NCBI RefSeq assembly: GCF_000374825.1
Contig: NZ_KB895382.1
Coordinates: 186,001-250,000, forward strand
Direction: 5' to 3'
DNA from: Paenibacillus sanguinis 2301083 = DSM 16941
GTDB lineage: Bacteria > Bacillota > Bacilli > Paenibacillales > Paenibacillaceae
Length of the DNA: 64,000 nucleotides
The translations under genes and the position numbers were made by a program. The notes beneath the pieces are model-generated. The model searched no databases, was not told the origin of the DNA, and saw only the letters and a list, made by a program, of their open reading frames with translations. Positions 56,347 to 64,000 of this stretch are shown here, one piece after another (the first letter of the stretch is position 1; every line of letters starts with the position of its first letter).

Positions 56347-57650
56347 ATAAAGCGAAGATTTATGTTAAAGGCGGCGATGGTGGGGATGGAATCGTTGCCT
56401 TTCGCCGTGAGAAGTACGTACCGGAAGGTGGGCCTGCCGGTGGAGATGGCGGCAAGGGCGGGGATGTGATCTTTCGCGTTGATGAGGGCCTGAGGACGCT
56501 GATGGATTTTCGATATCAGCGCCACTTCAAAGCAGAGCGCGGTGTGAAGGGACGCAATAAGAGCCAGCATGGGGCCAACGCGGAGAACATGATCGTAAGG
56601 GTTCCTCCAGGGACGATAGTTATTGACGATGATACGCAAGAAGTGCTTGCTGATTTAACCCGTCACGGCCAACAGGTTACTATTGCACGCGGGGGGCGCG
56701 GAGGGCGAGGCAACACCCGTTTTGTGACGCCCAATAATACGGCACCAGAATTGGCTGAACATGGCGAAGAAGGCCAGGAGCGCTGGGTTGTGCTGGAATT
56801 GAAAGTCATGGCTGACGTTGGTCTGGTAGGTTTCCCGAGCGTTGGAAAATCAACGTTGCTGTCGGTGGTATCAGCAGCTACACCAAAGATCGGCGCCTAT
56901 CATTTTACGACGATTACGCCAAATCTGGGTGTGGTTGAAGTAGGCGAAGGCCGAAGCTTTGTCATGGCTGACTTGCCAGGCTTGATTGAAGGAGCCCACG
57001 AAGGCGTAGGCTTGGGACATGAATTCTTACGGCATGTAGAGCGGACCCGTCTGATTATCCATGTGGTGGACATGGCTGGATCGGAAGGGCGCGATCCCTT
57101 TGACGACTGGCAGAAGATCAATGATGAGTTAAGACAATATAACGCTGATCTGGAGAATCGTCCGCAGATCGTTGCTGCCAATAAAATGGATATGCCTGAG
57201 TCTGCCGAGCATCTGGAGAAATTCCGGAAGGAAGTTGCCAAAGTACGTGGCGATTTGGAGATTATGCCGATCTCTTCTTTGACCCGGCAAGGCGTGCAAG
57301 AATTATTGTACCGTGTTGCTGATCTGCTTGATCAGATTCCGGAAGCTCCAGCGATTGAAGAAGTAACCGAGCTTACGGAGCGCAAGGTATACAAGCTGGA
57401 CAAGGAAGAGGACGACAGCTTTACGATCAAGCGTGAGAACGAGACGTTTGTGGTTGAAAGCGTGAAAATTGAACGTATGATGAAACGGATGCAACTGAAC
57501 TCTCATGATGCTATCCTGAAGCTGGCCCGGACATTGCGACATATGGGGGTTGACGAGGAATTGCGTAAACGGGGCGCCAAAGATGGTACTCCGGTTCGTA
57601 TCGGCGATTTCGAATTCGAATTTGTAGAGGGCAGCAGCTACTATTATTAA
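56337..57650 (+). CDS. obg: GTPase Obg
   Basis: Ribosome-associated GTPase required for 50S maturation and linked to sporulation and stress signalling. The glycine-rich Obg fold (1-158) has [19 protein letters not shown], the G domain has [19 protein letters not shown] and NKMD, and the C-terminal OCT domain is at about 350-437. It starts at ATG 56337, overlapping spo0B, with GAGGTG upstream. It is 437 aa. A small terminator follows, so pheB starts a new unit. Confidence 0.98.
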   Translation: MFVDKAKIYVKGGDGGDGIVAFRREKYVPEGGPAGGDGGKGGDVIFRVDEGLRTLMDFRYQRHFKAERGVKGRNKSQHGANAENMIVRVPPGTIVIDDDTQEVLADLTRHGQQVTIARGGRGGRGNTRFVTPNNTAPELAEHGEEGQERWVVLELKVMADVGLVGFPSVGKSTLLSVVSAATPKIGAYHFTTITPNLGVVEVGEGRSFVMADLPGLIEGAHEGVGLGHEFLRHVERTRLIIHVVDMAGSEGRDPFDDWQKINDELRQYNADLENRPQIVAANKMDMPESAEHLEKFRKEVAKVRGDLEIMPISSLTRQGVQELLYRVADLLDQIPEAPAIEEVTELTERKVYKLDKEEDDSFTIKRENETFVVESVKIERMMKRMQLNSHDAILKLARTLRHMGVDEELRKRGAKDGTPVRIGDFEFEFVEGSSYYY

Positions 57651-57657
57651 CAGAGAG

Positions 57658-57681
57658 GAGCACCTACAGGGTGCTTTTCTT
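57658..57681 (+). terminator. Terminator after obg
   Basis: AGCACC pairs with GGTGCT around a 5-base loop, followed by TTTCTT. The stem is short but well placed. Confidence 0.65.
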
Positions 57682-57743
57682 GCTATAGAGGTTGTTAAAA
57701 AGCCGACTTTTTGCACTCGCACTCATAGATAGGGCAAAAACCA

Positions 57744-57772
57744 TTGCCTGCTAGTTATCTTTCCGTTATAAT
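57744..57772 (+). promoter_or_regulatory. SigA promoter of the pheB-hom-thr operon
   Basis: TTGCCT (57744-57749), a 17-base spacer and perfect TATAAT (57767-57772). Confidence 0.75.
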
Positions 57773-57814
57773 GTCCACTATATGAAAACAAAAGTCTCTA
57801 AGGAGCGGACGATT

Positions 57815-58252
57815 GTGAAAGAGCATTACTATTTGGTACGCGAGGACATTTTGCCTGAAGCAGTCGTGAAGACACTCCAGGTGAAGCAGTTACTGGCAGC
57901 CGGTGAAGCCAGAACAGTTCATGAGGCTGTGACACAGGTAGGGCTAAGCCGAAGTGCCTTCTACAAATACAAGGATGGCATTCACCAACTGAATCAGATC
58001 GAGAGGGAGAGCATCGTAACCATTTCCTTCGATTTGGAGCATCGCTCAGGCATATTATCGAGGGTACTCGCGTTGATTGCCGGTTCAGGGGGAAATGTGC
58101 TAACGATTAATCAGAGCATCCCACTGCAGGGGAAAGCTAACGTGGTCATTTCCGTAGAAACCTCCAGACTAACGGAGGAACTGGATGAAATGCTGCAATC
58201 GCTGCAAAGTATTCCTGGGGTACGCCGAACGCAAATCGTGGGTCAAGGCTGA
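57815..58252 (+). CDS. pheB: ACT domain protein PheB
   Basis: Small protein with an N-terminal helix-turn-helix-like segment (TVHEAVTQVGLSRSAFYKYK) and a C-terminal ACT domain (FDLEHRSGILSRVLALIAGS, INQSIPLQGKANVVISVETS), probably an amino-acid-sensing regulator. GTG 57815 is chosen because AAGGAGCGG lies 6 bases before it and the product then opens MKEHYYLVREDILPEA like B. subtilis PheB; ATG 57782 sits only 10 bases after the -10 and lacks a site. It is 145 aa. Its exact function is not established. Confidence 0.85.
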   Translation: MKEHYYLVREDILPEAVVKTLQVKQLLAAGEARTVHEAVTQVGLSRSAFYKYKDGIHQLNQIERESIVTISFDLEHRSGILSRVLALIAGSGGNVLTINQSIPLQGKANVVISVETSRLTEELDEMLQSLQSIPGVRRTQIVGQG

Positions 58253-58305
58253 CCATGGTTGGTAAATAGGTATTCGGAATTGCCAAAGAAAGATAGAAAT
58301 AAACA

Positions 58306-58333
58306 CCAAGAGGGGAACAATCCCTCAGCTTGG
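58306..58333 (+). other. Hairpin ahead of hom
   Basis: CCAAG-AGGG pairs with CCCT-CAG-CTTGG around a 7-base loop, with a 3-base bulge. It ends 19 bases before the hom start and could slow entry from pheB into hom. No T-run. Confidence 0.4.
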
Positions 58334-58352
58334 ATATGAGGAGGGGACAGCA

Positions 58353-59639
58353 GTGAAGCCTGTAAAGGTGGGTTTGCTTGGACTGGGTACAGTGGGAACC
58401 GGGGTCGTCCGAATTTTGGAAGGACATCAGGAAGACCTCGCAAGTCAGGTTGGATCGCCGATTCAAATTGAGAAAATTGCCGTCAGAAATGTAGAGAAGT
58501 CCCGCAATATTTATGTGGATTCCAGCAAATTGACGGAGGACCCATGGGAAGTCATTCGCCATCCGGATATCGATGTCGTCGTCGAGGTGATGGGGGGCGT
58601 TGAGCAGACCAAGGCATATATATTGGAGGCGCTGGAGCGCGGCAAGCACATTGTGACTGCCAACAAGGACTTGATGGCGCTCTACGGCTCGGAAATTTTA
58701 GCCAAAGCGCTTGAGCATCAATGCGATGTATTCTATGAAGCAAGTGTGGCTGGTGGTATTCCAATCATCCGCACACTCATTGAGGGATTCTCCTCGGACC
58801 GAATTGTACGAATCATGGGGATTGTCAATGGCACAACGAATTATATTTTAAGCAAAATGAGTCAGGAAGGAGCCTCCTACGAGGATGTGCTGAAAGAAGC
58901 GCAGCAGCTTGGCTATGCCGAATCCGATCCTACCTCTGATGTGGAGGGGCTGGATGCAGCTCGCAAGATGGCGATTCTCGGTACGCTGGGCTTCCGTACC
59001 AATGTGGAGCTGAGCGATGTGCAGGTGCGGGGGATTTCGTCCGTATCCAAGGAAGATATTTTGTACGCCAGGAAGCTTGGCTACGAGATGAAGCTGCTGG
59101 GGATTGCGGAGCAGCACGACGATGAATTCAGTATTACCGTACAGCCGACCATGGTCAAGAAGACGCATCCGATCGCTGCTGTGCATGGGGTATATAATGC
59201 CGTCTATGTTTATGGAGAAGCGGTAGGCGAAACGATGTTTTACGGCGCTGGTGCCGGGGAGATGCCGACGGCTACCTCGGTTGTGGCTGACTTGGTCGCT
59301 GTGGTTAAGAATCTCAAGCTTGGGGTTAACGGACTGAAAGCCATCGTTCCTTACAAAACGAAAAAGCTGAAAACCGATGACCAGGTTGCATACAAGAACT
59401 TTCTGCTGCTGCATGTGGATGACAAGGCGGGGGTGTTGGCCCAGATTACCCAGGTATTTGCTGAATATGAGGTTAGTCTGGACTCGGTGGTGCAGACACC
59501 AAATACCAATCTGGCCGGTGCGGAGATTATGATTGTCACCCATTGTGCCAGCAAAGCGAGTATGGAGAAGGTGCTTACCCACTTCGAGTCAATGGATGTC
59601 ATTCACCGGATCAAGAGCGTATATCGCGTTGAAGGGTAA
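58353..59639 (+). CDS. hom: Homoserine dehydrogenase
   Basis: Reduces aspartate semialdehyde to homoserine, the branch point to threonine and methionine. The nucleotide site is [16 protein letters not shown], the catalytic Lys is in [12 protein letters not shown], and the C-terminal ACT domain (about 350-428, [20 protein letters not shown]) suggests feedback control by threonine. It is 428 aa, starting at GTG 58353 with GAGGAGGGGACAG upstream. It is first of the hom-thrC-thrB trio, the same order as in B. subtilis. Confidence 0.97.
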   Translation: MKPVKVGLLGLGTVGTGVVRILEGHQEDLASQVGSPIQIEKIAVRNVEKSRNIYVDSSKLTEDPWEVIRHPDIDVVVEVMGGVEQTKAYILEALERGKHIVTANKDLMALYGSEILAKALEHQCDVFYEASVAGGIPIIRTLIEGFSSDRIVRIMGIVNGTTNYILSKMSQEGASYEDVLKEAQQLGYAESDPTSDVEGLDAARKMAILGTLGFRTNVELSDVQVRGISSVSKEDILYARKLGYEMKLLGIAEQHDDEFSITVQPTMVKKTHPIAAVHGVYNAVYVYGEAVGETMFYGAGAGEMPTATSVVADLVAVVKNLKLGVNGLKAIVPYKTKKLKTDDQVAYKNFLLLHVDDKAGVLAQITQVFAEYEVSLDSVVQTPNTNLAGAEIMIVTHCASKASMEKVLTHFESMDVIHRIKSVYRVEG

Positions 59640-59689
59640 GGTTCAATCAGACACGGAATTACACATTTCAGATAAAAGGAGTCATATGC

Positions 59690-60760
59690 ATGAGATATCT
59701 CGGACTATTGGAAACGTACAAGGAATATTTGCCCGTCAATAGCAATACCCCGAAGCTTACTCTACAGGAAGGCAATACCCCGCTGGTTCGCGCAGAGAAT
59801 CTGTCACGGGAGCTTGGGCTGGACCTGTATTTTAAATACGAAGGGCTGAATCCGACCGGTTCATTTAAAGACCGCGGGATGGTTATGGCCGTTGCCAAAG
59901 CGATTGAGGAAGGCAGCACAACGGTAATGTGTGCATCCACCGGCAATACCTCAGCCGCCGCCGCCGCTTATGCAGCTCGCGCCGGGATCGATTGCATCGT
60001 GCTGATTCCGAACAACAATATTGCGCTCGGCAAGCTGGCCCAAGCGATGATTTACGGAGCAAAGGTGATCGCTATTGATGGGAATTTTGACCGCGCGCTG
60101 GAAATTGTCCGTGATATCACAGCCAAGCATCCCATTACACTGGTCAACTCAGTGAATCCCTACCGTATTGAAGGTCAGAAGACAGCGGCCTTCGAGGTGT
60201 GCGATCAATTAGGCAAAGCGCCGGATGTGCTGGCTATTCCGGTAGGGAACGCTGGTAACATTTCAGCATACTGGAAAGGATTCAAAGAATATCACGAACG
60301 TGGCAAATCAACATCCTTGCCGCGGATGGTAGGTTTTGAGGCGGAAGGAGCTATGGCCATTGTCAAGGGCGAGCGAATCCTTGAACCCGAAACCATTGCC
60401 ACAGCAATCCGTATCGGCAATCCGGCAAGCTGGAAGACAGCCGTGGCAGCAGCGGAGGAATCCGGCGGACAGATCAATTATGTTACGGATGAAGAGATTC
60501 TGAATGCTTACCGGGCCATCGCGGCTAAGGAAGGGATCTTTGCAGAGCCGGCTTCGGCTGCTTCCATTGCCGGTGTTTACAAGCTGCATCGGGAAGGTTA
60601 TTTCCAAGGTGGAGAGACGGTCGTGTGCGTATTGACCGGCCATGGTCTGAAGGATCCAAACATCGCCATCAAGAGTATTGGCAGTGAACCACTGGTTGTG
60701 CAAGATACAGAAGAAGCCGTAATGGAGGCCATCAGCAAGCTGCGGGGAACGCAGGCATGA
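59690..60760 (+). CDS. thrC: Threonine synthase
   Basis: PLP enzyme that turns O-phosphohomoserine into threonine. The Schiff-base Lys is in [14 protein letters not shown], the phosphate-binding glycines in [15 protein letters not shown]. The length of 356 aa is the short bacterial class. AAAGGAG lies upstream of ATG 59690. Its stop overlaps the thrB start (ATGA), implying coupled translation. Confidence 0.97.
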   Translation: MRYLGLLETYKEYLPVNSNTPKLTLQEGNTPLVRAENLSRELGLDLYFKYEGLNPTGSFKDRGMVMAVAKAIEEGSTTVMCASTGNTSAAAAAYAARAGIDCIVLIPNNNIALGKLAQAMIYGAKVIAIDGNFDRALEIVRDITAKHPITLVNSVNPYRIEGQKTAAFEVCDQLGKAPDVLAIPVGNAGNISAYWKGFKEYHERGKSTSLPRMVGFEAEGAMAIVKGERILEPETIATAIRIGNPASWKTAVAAAEESGGQINYVTDEEILNAYRAIAAKEGIFAEPASAASIAGVYKLHREGYFQGGETVVCVLTGHGLKDPNIAIKSIGSEPLVVQDTEEAVMEAISKLRGTQA

Positions 60761-61731
60761 TTCGCCGGGAAGGCGTTTGGGTGAAGGTGCCTGCAAGCAC
60801 CGCCAATCTCGGCCCGGGATTTGATACGTTGGGGATGGCGCTATCCCTTTACTCATGGCTTGAGCTTAAGCCAGCAGACAAGACGGTATTTCACCTTTAT
60901 GGCGAGGAATTGAAGGGTCTGCCAAAGGACAAAAACAATTTGATTTATCAGGTTGCGCAGTTGGTATTTGCGGAAGCTGGGATAGCTATACCGGAGCTTC
61001 AAATCTCGATGTACTCTAACATCCCGCTTACACGTGGACTTGGCAGCAGCGCTTCGGCAATTGTCGGAGCGCTGTTTGCAGCCAACCTGTTGATTGGCGA
61101 ACCTTTGGATCAAGCCAAGTTATTTGATATGGCTACGGCTTTGGAGAAGCATCCTGACAATGTAGGGGCTTCCCTCTATGGTGGTATCATTACGGCGGCC
61201 TGGGATGGCCGCCATGCGGATGTGTTGCGCATTGAGCCGCCAGCCGATCTCGATGTGCTGGTAGCGATTCCGGAGTTCCAGTTGTCCACTTCCAAAGCCC
61301 GAGATGCGCTGCCGGAGCAGATTGCTTTGCAGGATGCGGTGTATAATGTCAGCCGGGCCTCTCTATTGACGGCGGCCTTATCTGCTGGCCGGCTGGATCT
61401 GATCTCGGCTGCTATGCAAGACCGGCTGCACCAGCCCTATAGAGCGGCGCTGGTTCCGGGCATGGCCCGGATTTTGGCCGAGGCAGCAGATCACGGAGCG
61501 CTTGGAGCAGCCTTAAGTGGCGCGGGACCAACGTTGCTGTGCTTGGTGGATGCAAATTGTAGCAAGGAAGAGAGACAGCGGCTGGAGAGCTTTCTATTGA
61601 ATACGTTAGGCGAGCAAGGAGTCCCGGCGCAGTTGATGTGGTTAAAATCTTGCACACATGGGGCTATTGAGCTTACTATGGATAAGGAAAGTTCATTTTG
61701 GGATTACATCAAAGGGGAAGTCAGGACATGA
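60757..61731 (+). CDS. thrB: Homoserine kinase
   Basis: GHMP kinase that phosphorylates homoserine. The N-terminal motif [23 protein letters not shown]-binding [16 protein letters not shown] and C-terminal [13 protein letters not shown] are present. It is 324 aa and overlaps thrC by 4 bases and pheA by 4 bases. The last 15 residues beyond the usual end overlap with the region that carries the pheA ribosome site. Confidence 0.97.
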   Translation: MIRREGVWVKVPASTANLGPGFDTLGMALSLYSWLELKPADKTVFHLYGEELKGLPKDKNNLIYQVAQLVFAEAGIAIPELQISMYSNIPLTRGLGSSASAIVGALFAANLLIGEPLDQAKLFDMATALEKHPDNVGASLYGGIITAAWDGRHADVLRIEPPADLDVLVAIPEFQLSTSKARDALPEQIALQDAVYNVSRASLLTAALSAGRLDLISAAMQDRLHQPYRAALVPGMARILAEAADHGALGAALSGAGPTLLCLVDANCSKEERQRLESFLLNTLGEQGVPAQLMWLKSCTHGAIELTMDKESSFWDYIKGEVRT

Positions 61732-62648
61732 AGCGAATAGCACTGCTGCCGGCAGGATCGGTGTCTCATGAAGCGGCATTGCACCTGCTTGGCGACGAAC
61801 CTGCGGAGTTGCTGCATTTCAAGCAAATCTCCGATGTTTTCTTGGCCACCGCTACGGGCAAGAGCGACTACAGCGTCATTCCGATGGAGAATACCATTGA
61901 AGGCTCTGTAAGCTTGCACATGGATTGGCTTGTCCATGAAGTGGACATTCCGATGCAAGTCGAGTGGGTATACCCCTCTATACAGAATTTGATCGGCCGG
62001 AGGGAAGAGTTTGTCTCTGCGAACCACCCAGATACTGCGGATTATAGTAAGATTACCAAGGTGTTTTCACATCCGGTTGCTATGGCACAGTGCTTGCAGT
62101 TTATCCGCTCGCATATGCCTCAGGCGGAATTGGAGCACGTTGGAAGCACTTCGGAAGCCGTGGAATGGGTCATGCGAAATCCTGGGCAAGGCTGGACGGC
62201 GATTGGTACAGGACTTGGGGCACAGCGACATGGACTGGATATTCTGGCAAGCCGGGTAACAGACCATGATAACAATTTCACCCGGTTTGTACTTATTGGA
62301 CCTAAGCCGTTTGAGGTGCGAGCAACTGGAGCCCAGAGCAAGACGAGCGTGCAGGTCACGCTGCCCGAGGATTATCCAGGCGCTCTGCATCAGGTATTGT
62401 CGGCATTTGCCTGGCGCAAATTGAATTTGACGCGGATTGAATCCCGGCCAACCAAGAAAAGACTAGGTAATTATTACTTCATCATGGATGTGCTGGAGTC
62501 GCTGGATTCCGTCTTGCTGAGTTCAGCAATTAAGGAGATAGAGGCATTAGGGTGTCAGGTGCGTGTGCTGGGGAGTTATCCTAGCCTACCGCCTGGGGAA
62601 CAAAAAGCGGAGGTGTCAAAGACATGGCAGAGCAATGGATTTATTTAG
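61728..62648 (+). CDS. pheA: Prephenate dehydratase
   Basis: Makes phenylpyruvate from prephenate in phenylalanine synthesis. ATG 61728 is chosen (AGGGGAAG upstream, overlap ATGA with thrB); the frame runs 30 bases further up without a site. The catalytic Thr is in NNFTRFVLIG, the substrate region is PMENTIEGSV, and a C-terminal ACT domain with ESRP (about 218-293) binds phenylalanine for feedback inhibition. It is 306 aa. It is separated from its usual partner pheB by the three threonine genes. Confidence 0.95.
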   Translation: MKRIALLPAGSVSHEAALHLLGDEPAELLHFKQISDVFLATATGKSDYSVIPMENTIEGSVSLHMDWLVHEVDIPMQVEWVYPSIQNLIGRREEFVSANHPDTADYSKITKVFSHPVAMAQCLQFIRSHMPQAELEHVGSTSEAVEWVMRNPGQGWTAIGTGLGAQRHGLDILASRVTDHDNNFTRFVLIGPKPFEVRATGAQSKTSVQVTLPEDYPGALHQVLSAFAWRKLNLTRIESRPTKKRLGNYYFIMDVLESLDSVLLSSAIKEIEALGCQVRVLGSYPSLPPGEQKAEVSKTWQSNGFI

Positions 62649-63505
62649 ATGGACAATTTGTAACCAAGGATCAAGCAAAGGTCTCCGTGTACGATCATGG
62701 CTTCTTGTACGGGGATGGGATTTTTGAAGGCATCCGTATTTACAATGGAAATATTTTTAAATGCAAGGAGCACTTGGACCGCCTTTATGATTCGGCTAAA
62801 TCGATTATGTTGAATATCCCATTATCCTATCAGGAGATGGAGGATGCGTTGGTCGAGACGTTGCGTCGTAATGAACTGCGTGACGGATACATTCGTTTGA
62901 TCGTCTCTCGTGGGGCTGGCAACCTTGGACTTGATCCGGAACGCTGCCCTAAAGCGTCAGTGGTCATTATCGTGGAGCAGTTAGCCATTTACTCGGAGGA
63001 AGCCTATAAGACGGGGCTGAAGACAGTTTCCGTATCGACACGGCGGAACATCCCGGATGCGCTTAATCCCAAGATTAAATCGCTGAATTACCTCAATAAT
63101 ATTTTGGTAAAAATTCAATCCAATCTCTCCGGTGCGGGCGAAGCCATTATGCTAAATGGACAAGGCTATGTGACTGAGGGCTCGGGAGATAATATTTTTA
63201 TTATCAAAAATGGAGTTATTACGACGCCCCCGTGCTACTTGGGCGCTTTGGACGGAATCACTCGTCAGGCAATCATGGAGATTTGCCGTCAAAAAGGCTA
63301 CAGCCTTCAAGAACAGCCATTTACGCTTCATGATGTTTATGTAGCGGATGAGGTGTTCCTGACGGGGACGGCAGCAGAGGTTATTGCTGTACGCGAAGTA
63401 GACGGCCGTATTATCGGCGAAGGACATGCTGGACCGATTACACTGAAGCTGTTGGAGGAGTTCCGGGCCATCGTTGATCAAGACGGCTTGAAGGTTTGGC
63501 AATAA
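62624..63505 (+). CDS. ilvE: Branched-chain amino acid aminotransferase (class IV)
   Basis: PLP enzyme exchanging amino groups between glutamate and branched-chain keto acids; members of the class can also use aromatic keto acids. The PLP lysine is Lys152 in KIKSLNYLNNIL; other motifs are SVYDHGFLYGDGIFEGIR, EGSGDNIFIIKNG and DEVFLTGTAAEVIAVREVDG. It is 293 aa. It overlaps pheA by 25 bases, with GCGGAGGTG upstream of ATG 62624. The tight overlap suggests it may serve as the transaminase for phenylpyruvate as well. Confidence 0.95.
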   Translation: MAEQWIYLDGQFVTKDQAKVSVYDHGFLYGDGIFEGIRIYNGNIFKCKEHLDRLYDSAKSIMLNIPLSYQEMEDALVETLRRNELRDGYIRLIVSRGAGNLGLDPERCPKASVVIIVEQLAIYSEEAYKTGLKTVSVSTRRNIPDALNPKIKSLNYLNNILVKIQSNLSGAGEAIMLNGQGYVTEGSGDNIFIIKNGVITTPPCYLGALDGITRQAIMEICRQKGYSLQEQPFTLHDVYVADEVFLTGTAAEVIAVREVDGRIIGEGHAGPITLKLLEEFRAIVDQDGLKVWQ

Positions 63506-63526
63506 CGCCTGTGTAACTGTTACATC

Positions 63527-63575
63527 CATCCTATTTTCCTTTCTAAGATGAGAGGGAGATAGGATTTTTTATTTT
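63527..63575 (+). terminator. Terminator after ilvE
   Basis: ATCCTAT pairs with ATAGGAT, with further TCC/GGA pairing inside and a loop near AAGATG, followed by TTTTTTATTTT. Confidence 0.8.
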
Positions 63576-63672
63576 CCGGGATGTCAAAAACCGGGCAACT
63601 GCATAGGATGTAATAAATGGGCCCCGGGCGAACATCACGTACCGGAGAAGAAACCTAGGAGGTTTTTATCGC

Positions 63673-64000
63673 GTGAAAATCCACATTGTCAAGCAGGGCG
63701 ATACTTTATTTGAACTATCAAAAAAGTATAATGTGCCCCTCCAGAAACTGATTGAAGCCAATCCGCAACTGGTAAACCCGGATCAGTTGGATATTGGCGA
63801 CAAGGTGAAAATTCCGGCCGAGGCTGTACCGATTGCCGGAGAGCCGGGGAATGTCTACAAGCATGTTGTGAAGCAAGGGGATACGCTGTTCAAGCTGTCG
63901 AAAGCATGGGGAATGCCCTTGCAGTCTTTGATCGCGGCTAATCCGCAATTAAGCGATCCGAACAAGCTGAAGATTGGAGAGATCGTCAATATTCCTTCAG
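63673..64000 (+). CDS. SafA-like protein with two LysM domains, 3' end outside window
   Basis: Probably a spore coat or cortex morphogen. It starts at GTG 63673 with GGAGGTTTTT upstream; 109 complete codons are visible and no stop is reached. Two LysM repeats lie in tandem: residues 2-48 (HIVKQGDTLFELSKKYNVPL) and about 62-109 (HVVKQGDTLFKLSKAWGMPL), separated by a short Ala/Pro/Gly linker. There is no signal peptide, as expected for coat proteins made in the mother cell. B. subtilis safA lies near pheA, which supports the reading; a wall-associated LysM protein is the alternative. Confidence 0.75.
   Translation, partial: MKIHIVKQGDTLFELSKKYNVPLQKLIEANPQLVNPDQLDIGDKVKIPAEAVPIAGEPGNVYKHVVKQGDTLFKLSKAWGMPLQSLIAANPQLSDPNKLKIGEIVNIPS

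Overview
The window reads as a chromosomal stretch of an endospore-forming Bacillales bacterium, most likely Paenibacillus or a close relative. Three things point there. The long ysoA-tig ... clpX-lonB-lonA-ysxC ... hemA-hemL-spoVID ... valS-folC ... spoIIB-maf-radC-mreBCD-minCD ... spoIVFAB ... rplU-prp-rpmA-spo0B-obg-pheB order is the Bacillus core order with Paenibacillus-like insertions. Sporulation genes (spoVID, spoIIB, spoIVFA, spoIVFB, spo0B and a SafA-like LysM gene) are present. Base composition is near half GC, with purine-rich Shine-Dalgarno sites and many TTG and GTG starts. Almost every gene is on the plus strand.

Layout. 1-4.5 kb: end of a peptide/nickel-type ABC transporter operon (ATPase, lipoprotein, two permeases). 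4.6-7.0 kb: an L-lactate dehydrogenase-like gene, an AT-rich alpha/beta hydrolase on the minus strand, a hairpin-rich gene-free block and tRNA-Arg(TCT) on the minus strand; this looks like a small acquired patch. 7.1-18.9 kb: the protein quality-control block ysoA, tig, clpP, clpX, lonB, lonA, ysxC, with ispG (isoprenoid synthesis) between clpX and lonB and an unknown gene after ysxC. 18.9-26.4 kb: an accessory carbohydrate locus made of a membrane-anchored AraC-type regulator, two sugar ABC permeases, a solute-binding lipoprotein and a GH130 mannoside phosphorylase-like enzyme. 26.6 kb: speD. 27.2-34.5 kb: tetrapyrrole synthesis (hemA, a sirohaem synthase gene, hemC, a CobA-HemD fusion, hemB, hemL), followed by a pseudouridine synthase and spoVID. 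36.9-40 kb: a T-box riboswitch with a GTC (valine) specifier and valS. 40-45.8 kb: folC, murC, spoIIB, maf, radC. 45.8-53 kb: the shape, division and sporulation block mreBCD, minCD, rodA, spoIVFAB. 53-57.7 kb: RNase G, the rplU-prp-rpmA ribosomal operon with a leader, spo0B and obg. 57.7-63.5 kb: an amino-acid operon pheB, hom, thrC, thrB, pheA, ilvE. The window ends inside a two-LysM SafA-like gene.

How the parts work together: the Tig/Clp/Lon set handles folding and turnover; hemA to hemL takes glutamyl-tRNA to uroporphyrinogen III, with two sirohaem activities embedded; mre, rod and min set cell shape and septum position; SpoIVFA/SpoIVFB, SpoIIB, SpoVID, Spo0B and the SafA-like protein act in spore development.

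I found no CRISPR array, complete insertion sequence, prophage or obvious new multi-gene system. The most useful leads are the hairpin-rich remnant beside tRNA-Arg, the LDH with proline at the specificity position, an RNase G without its zinc link, a predicted membrane-anchored Spo0B, a long Lys/Ala/Glu tail on trigger factor, possible non-canonical starts for ysoA and mreC, and the GH130 locus.
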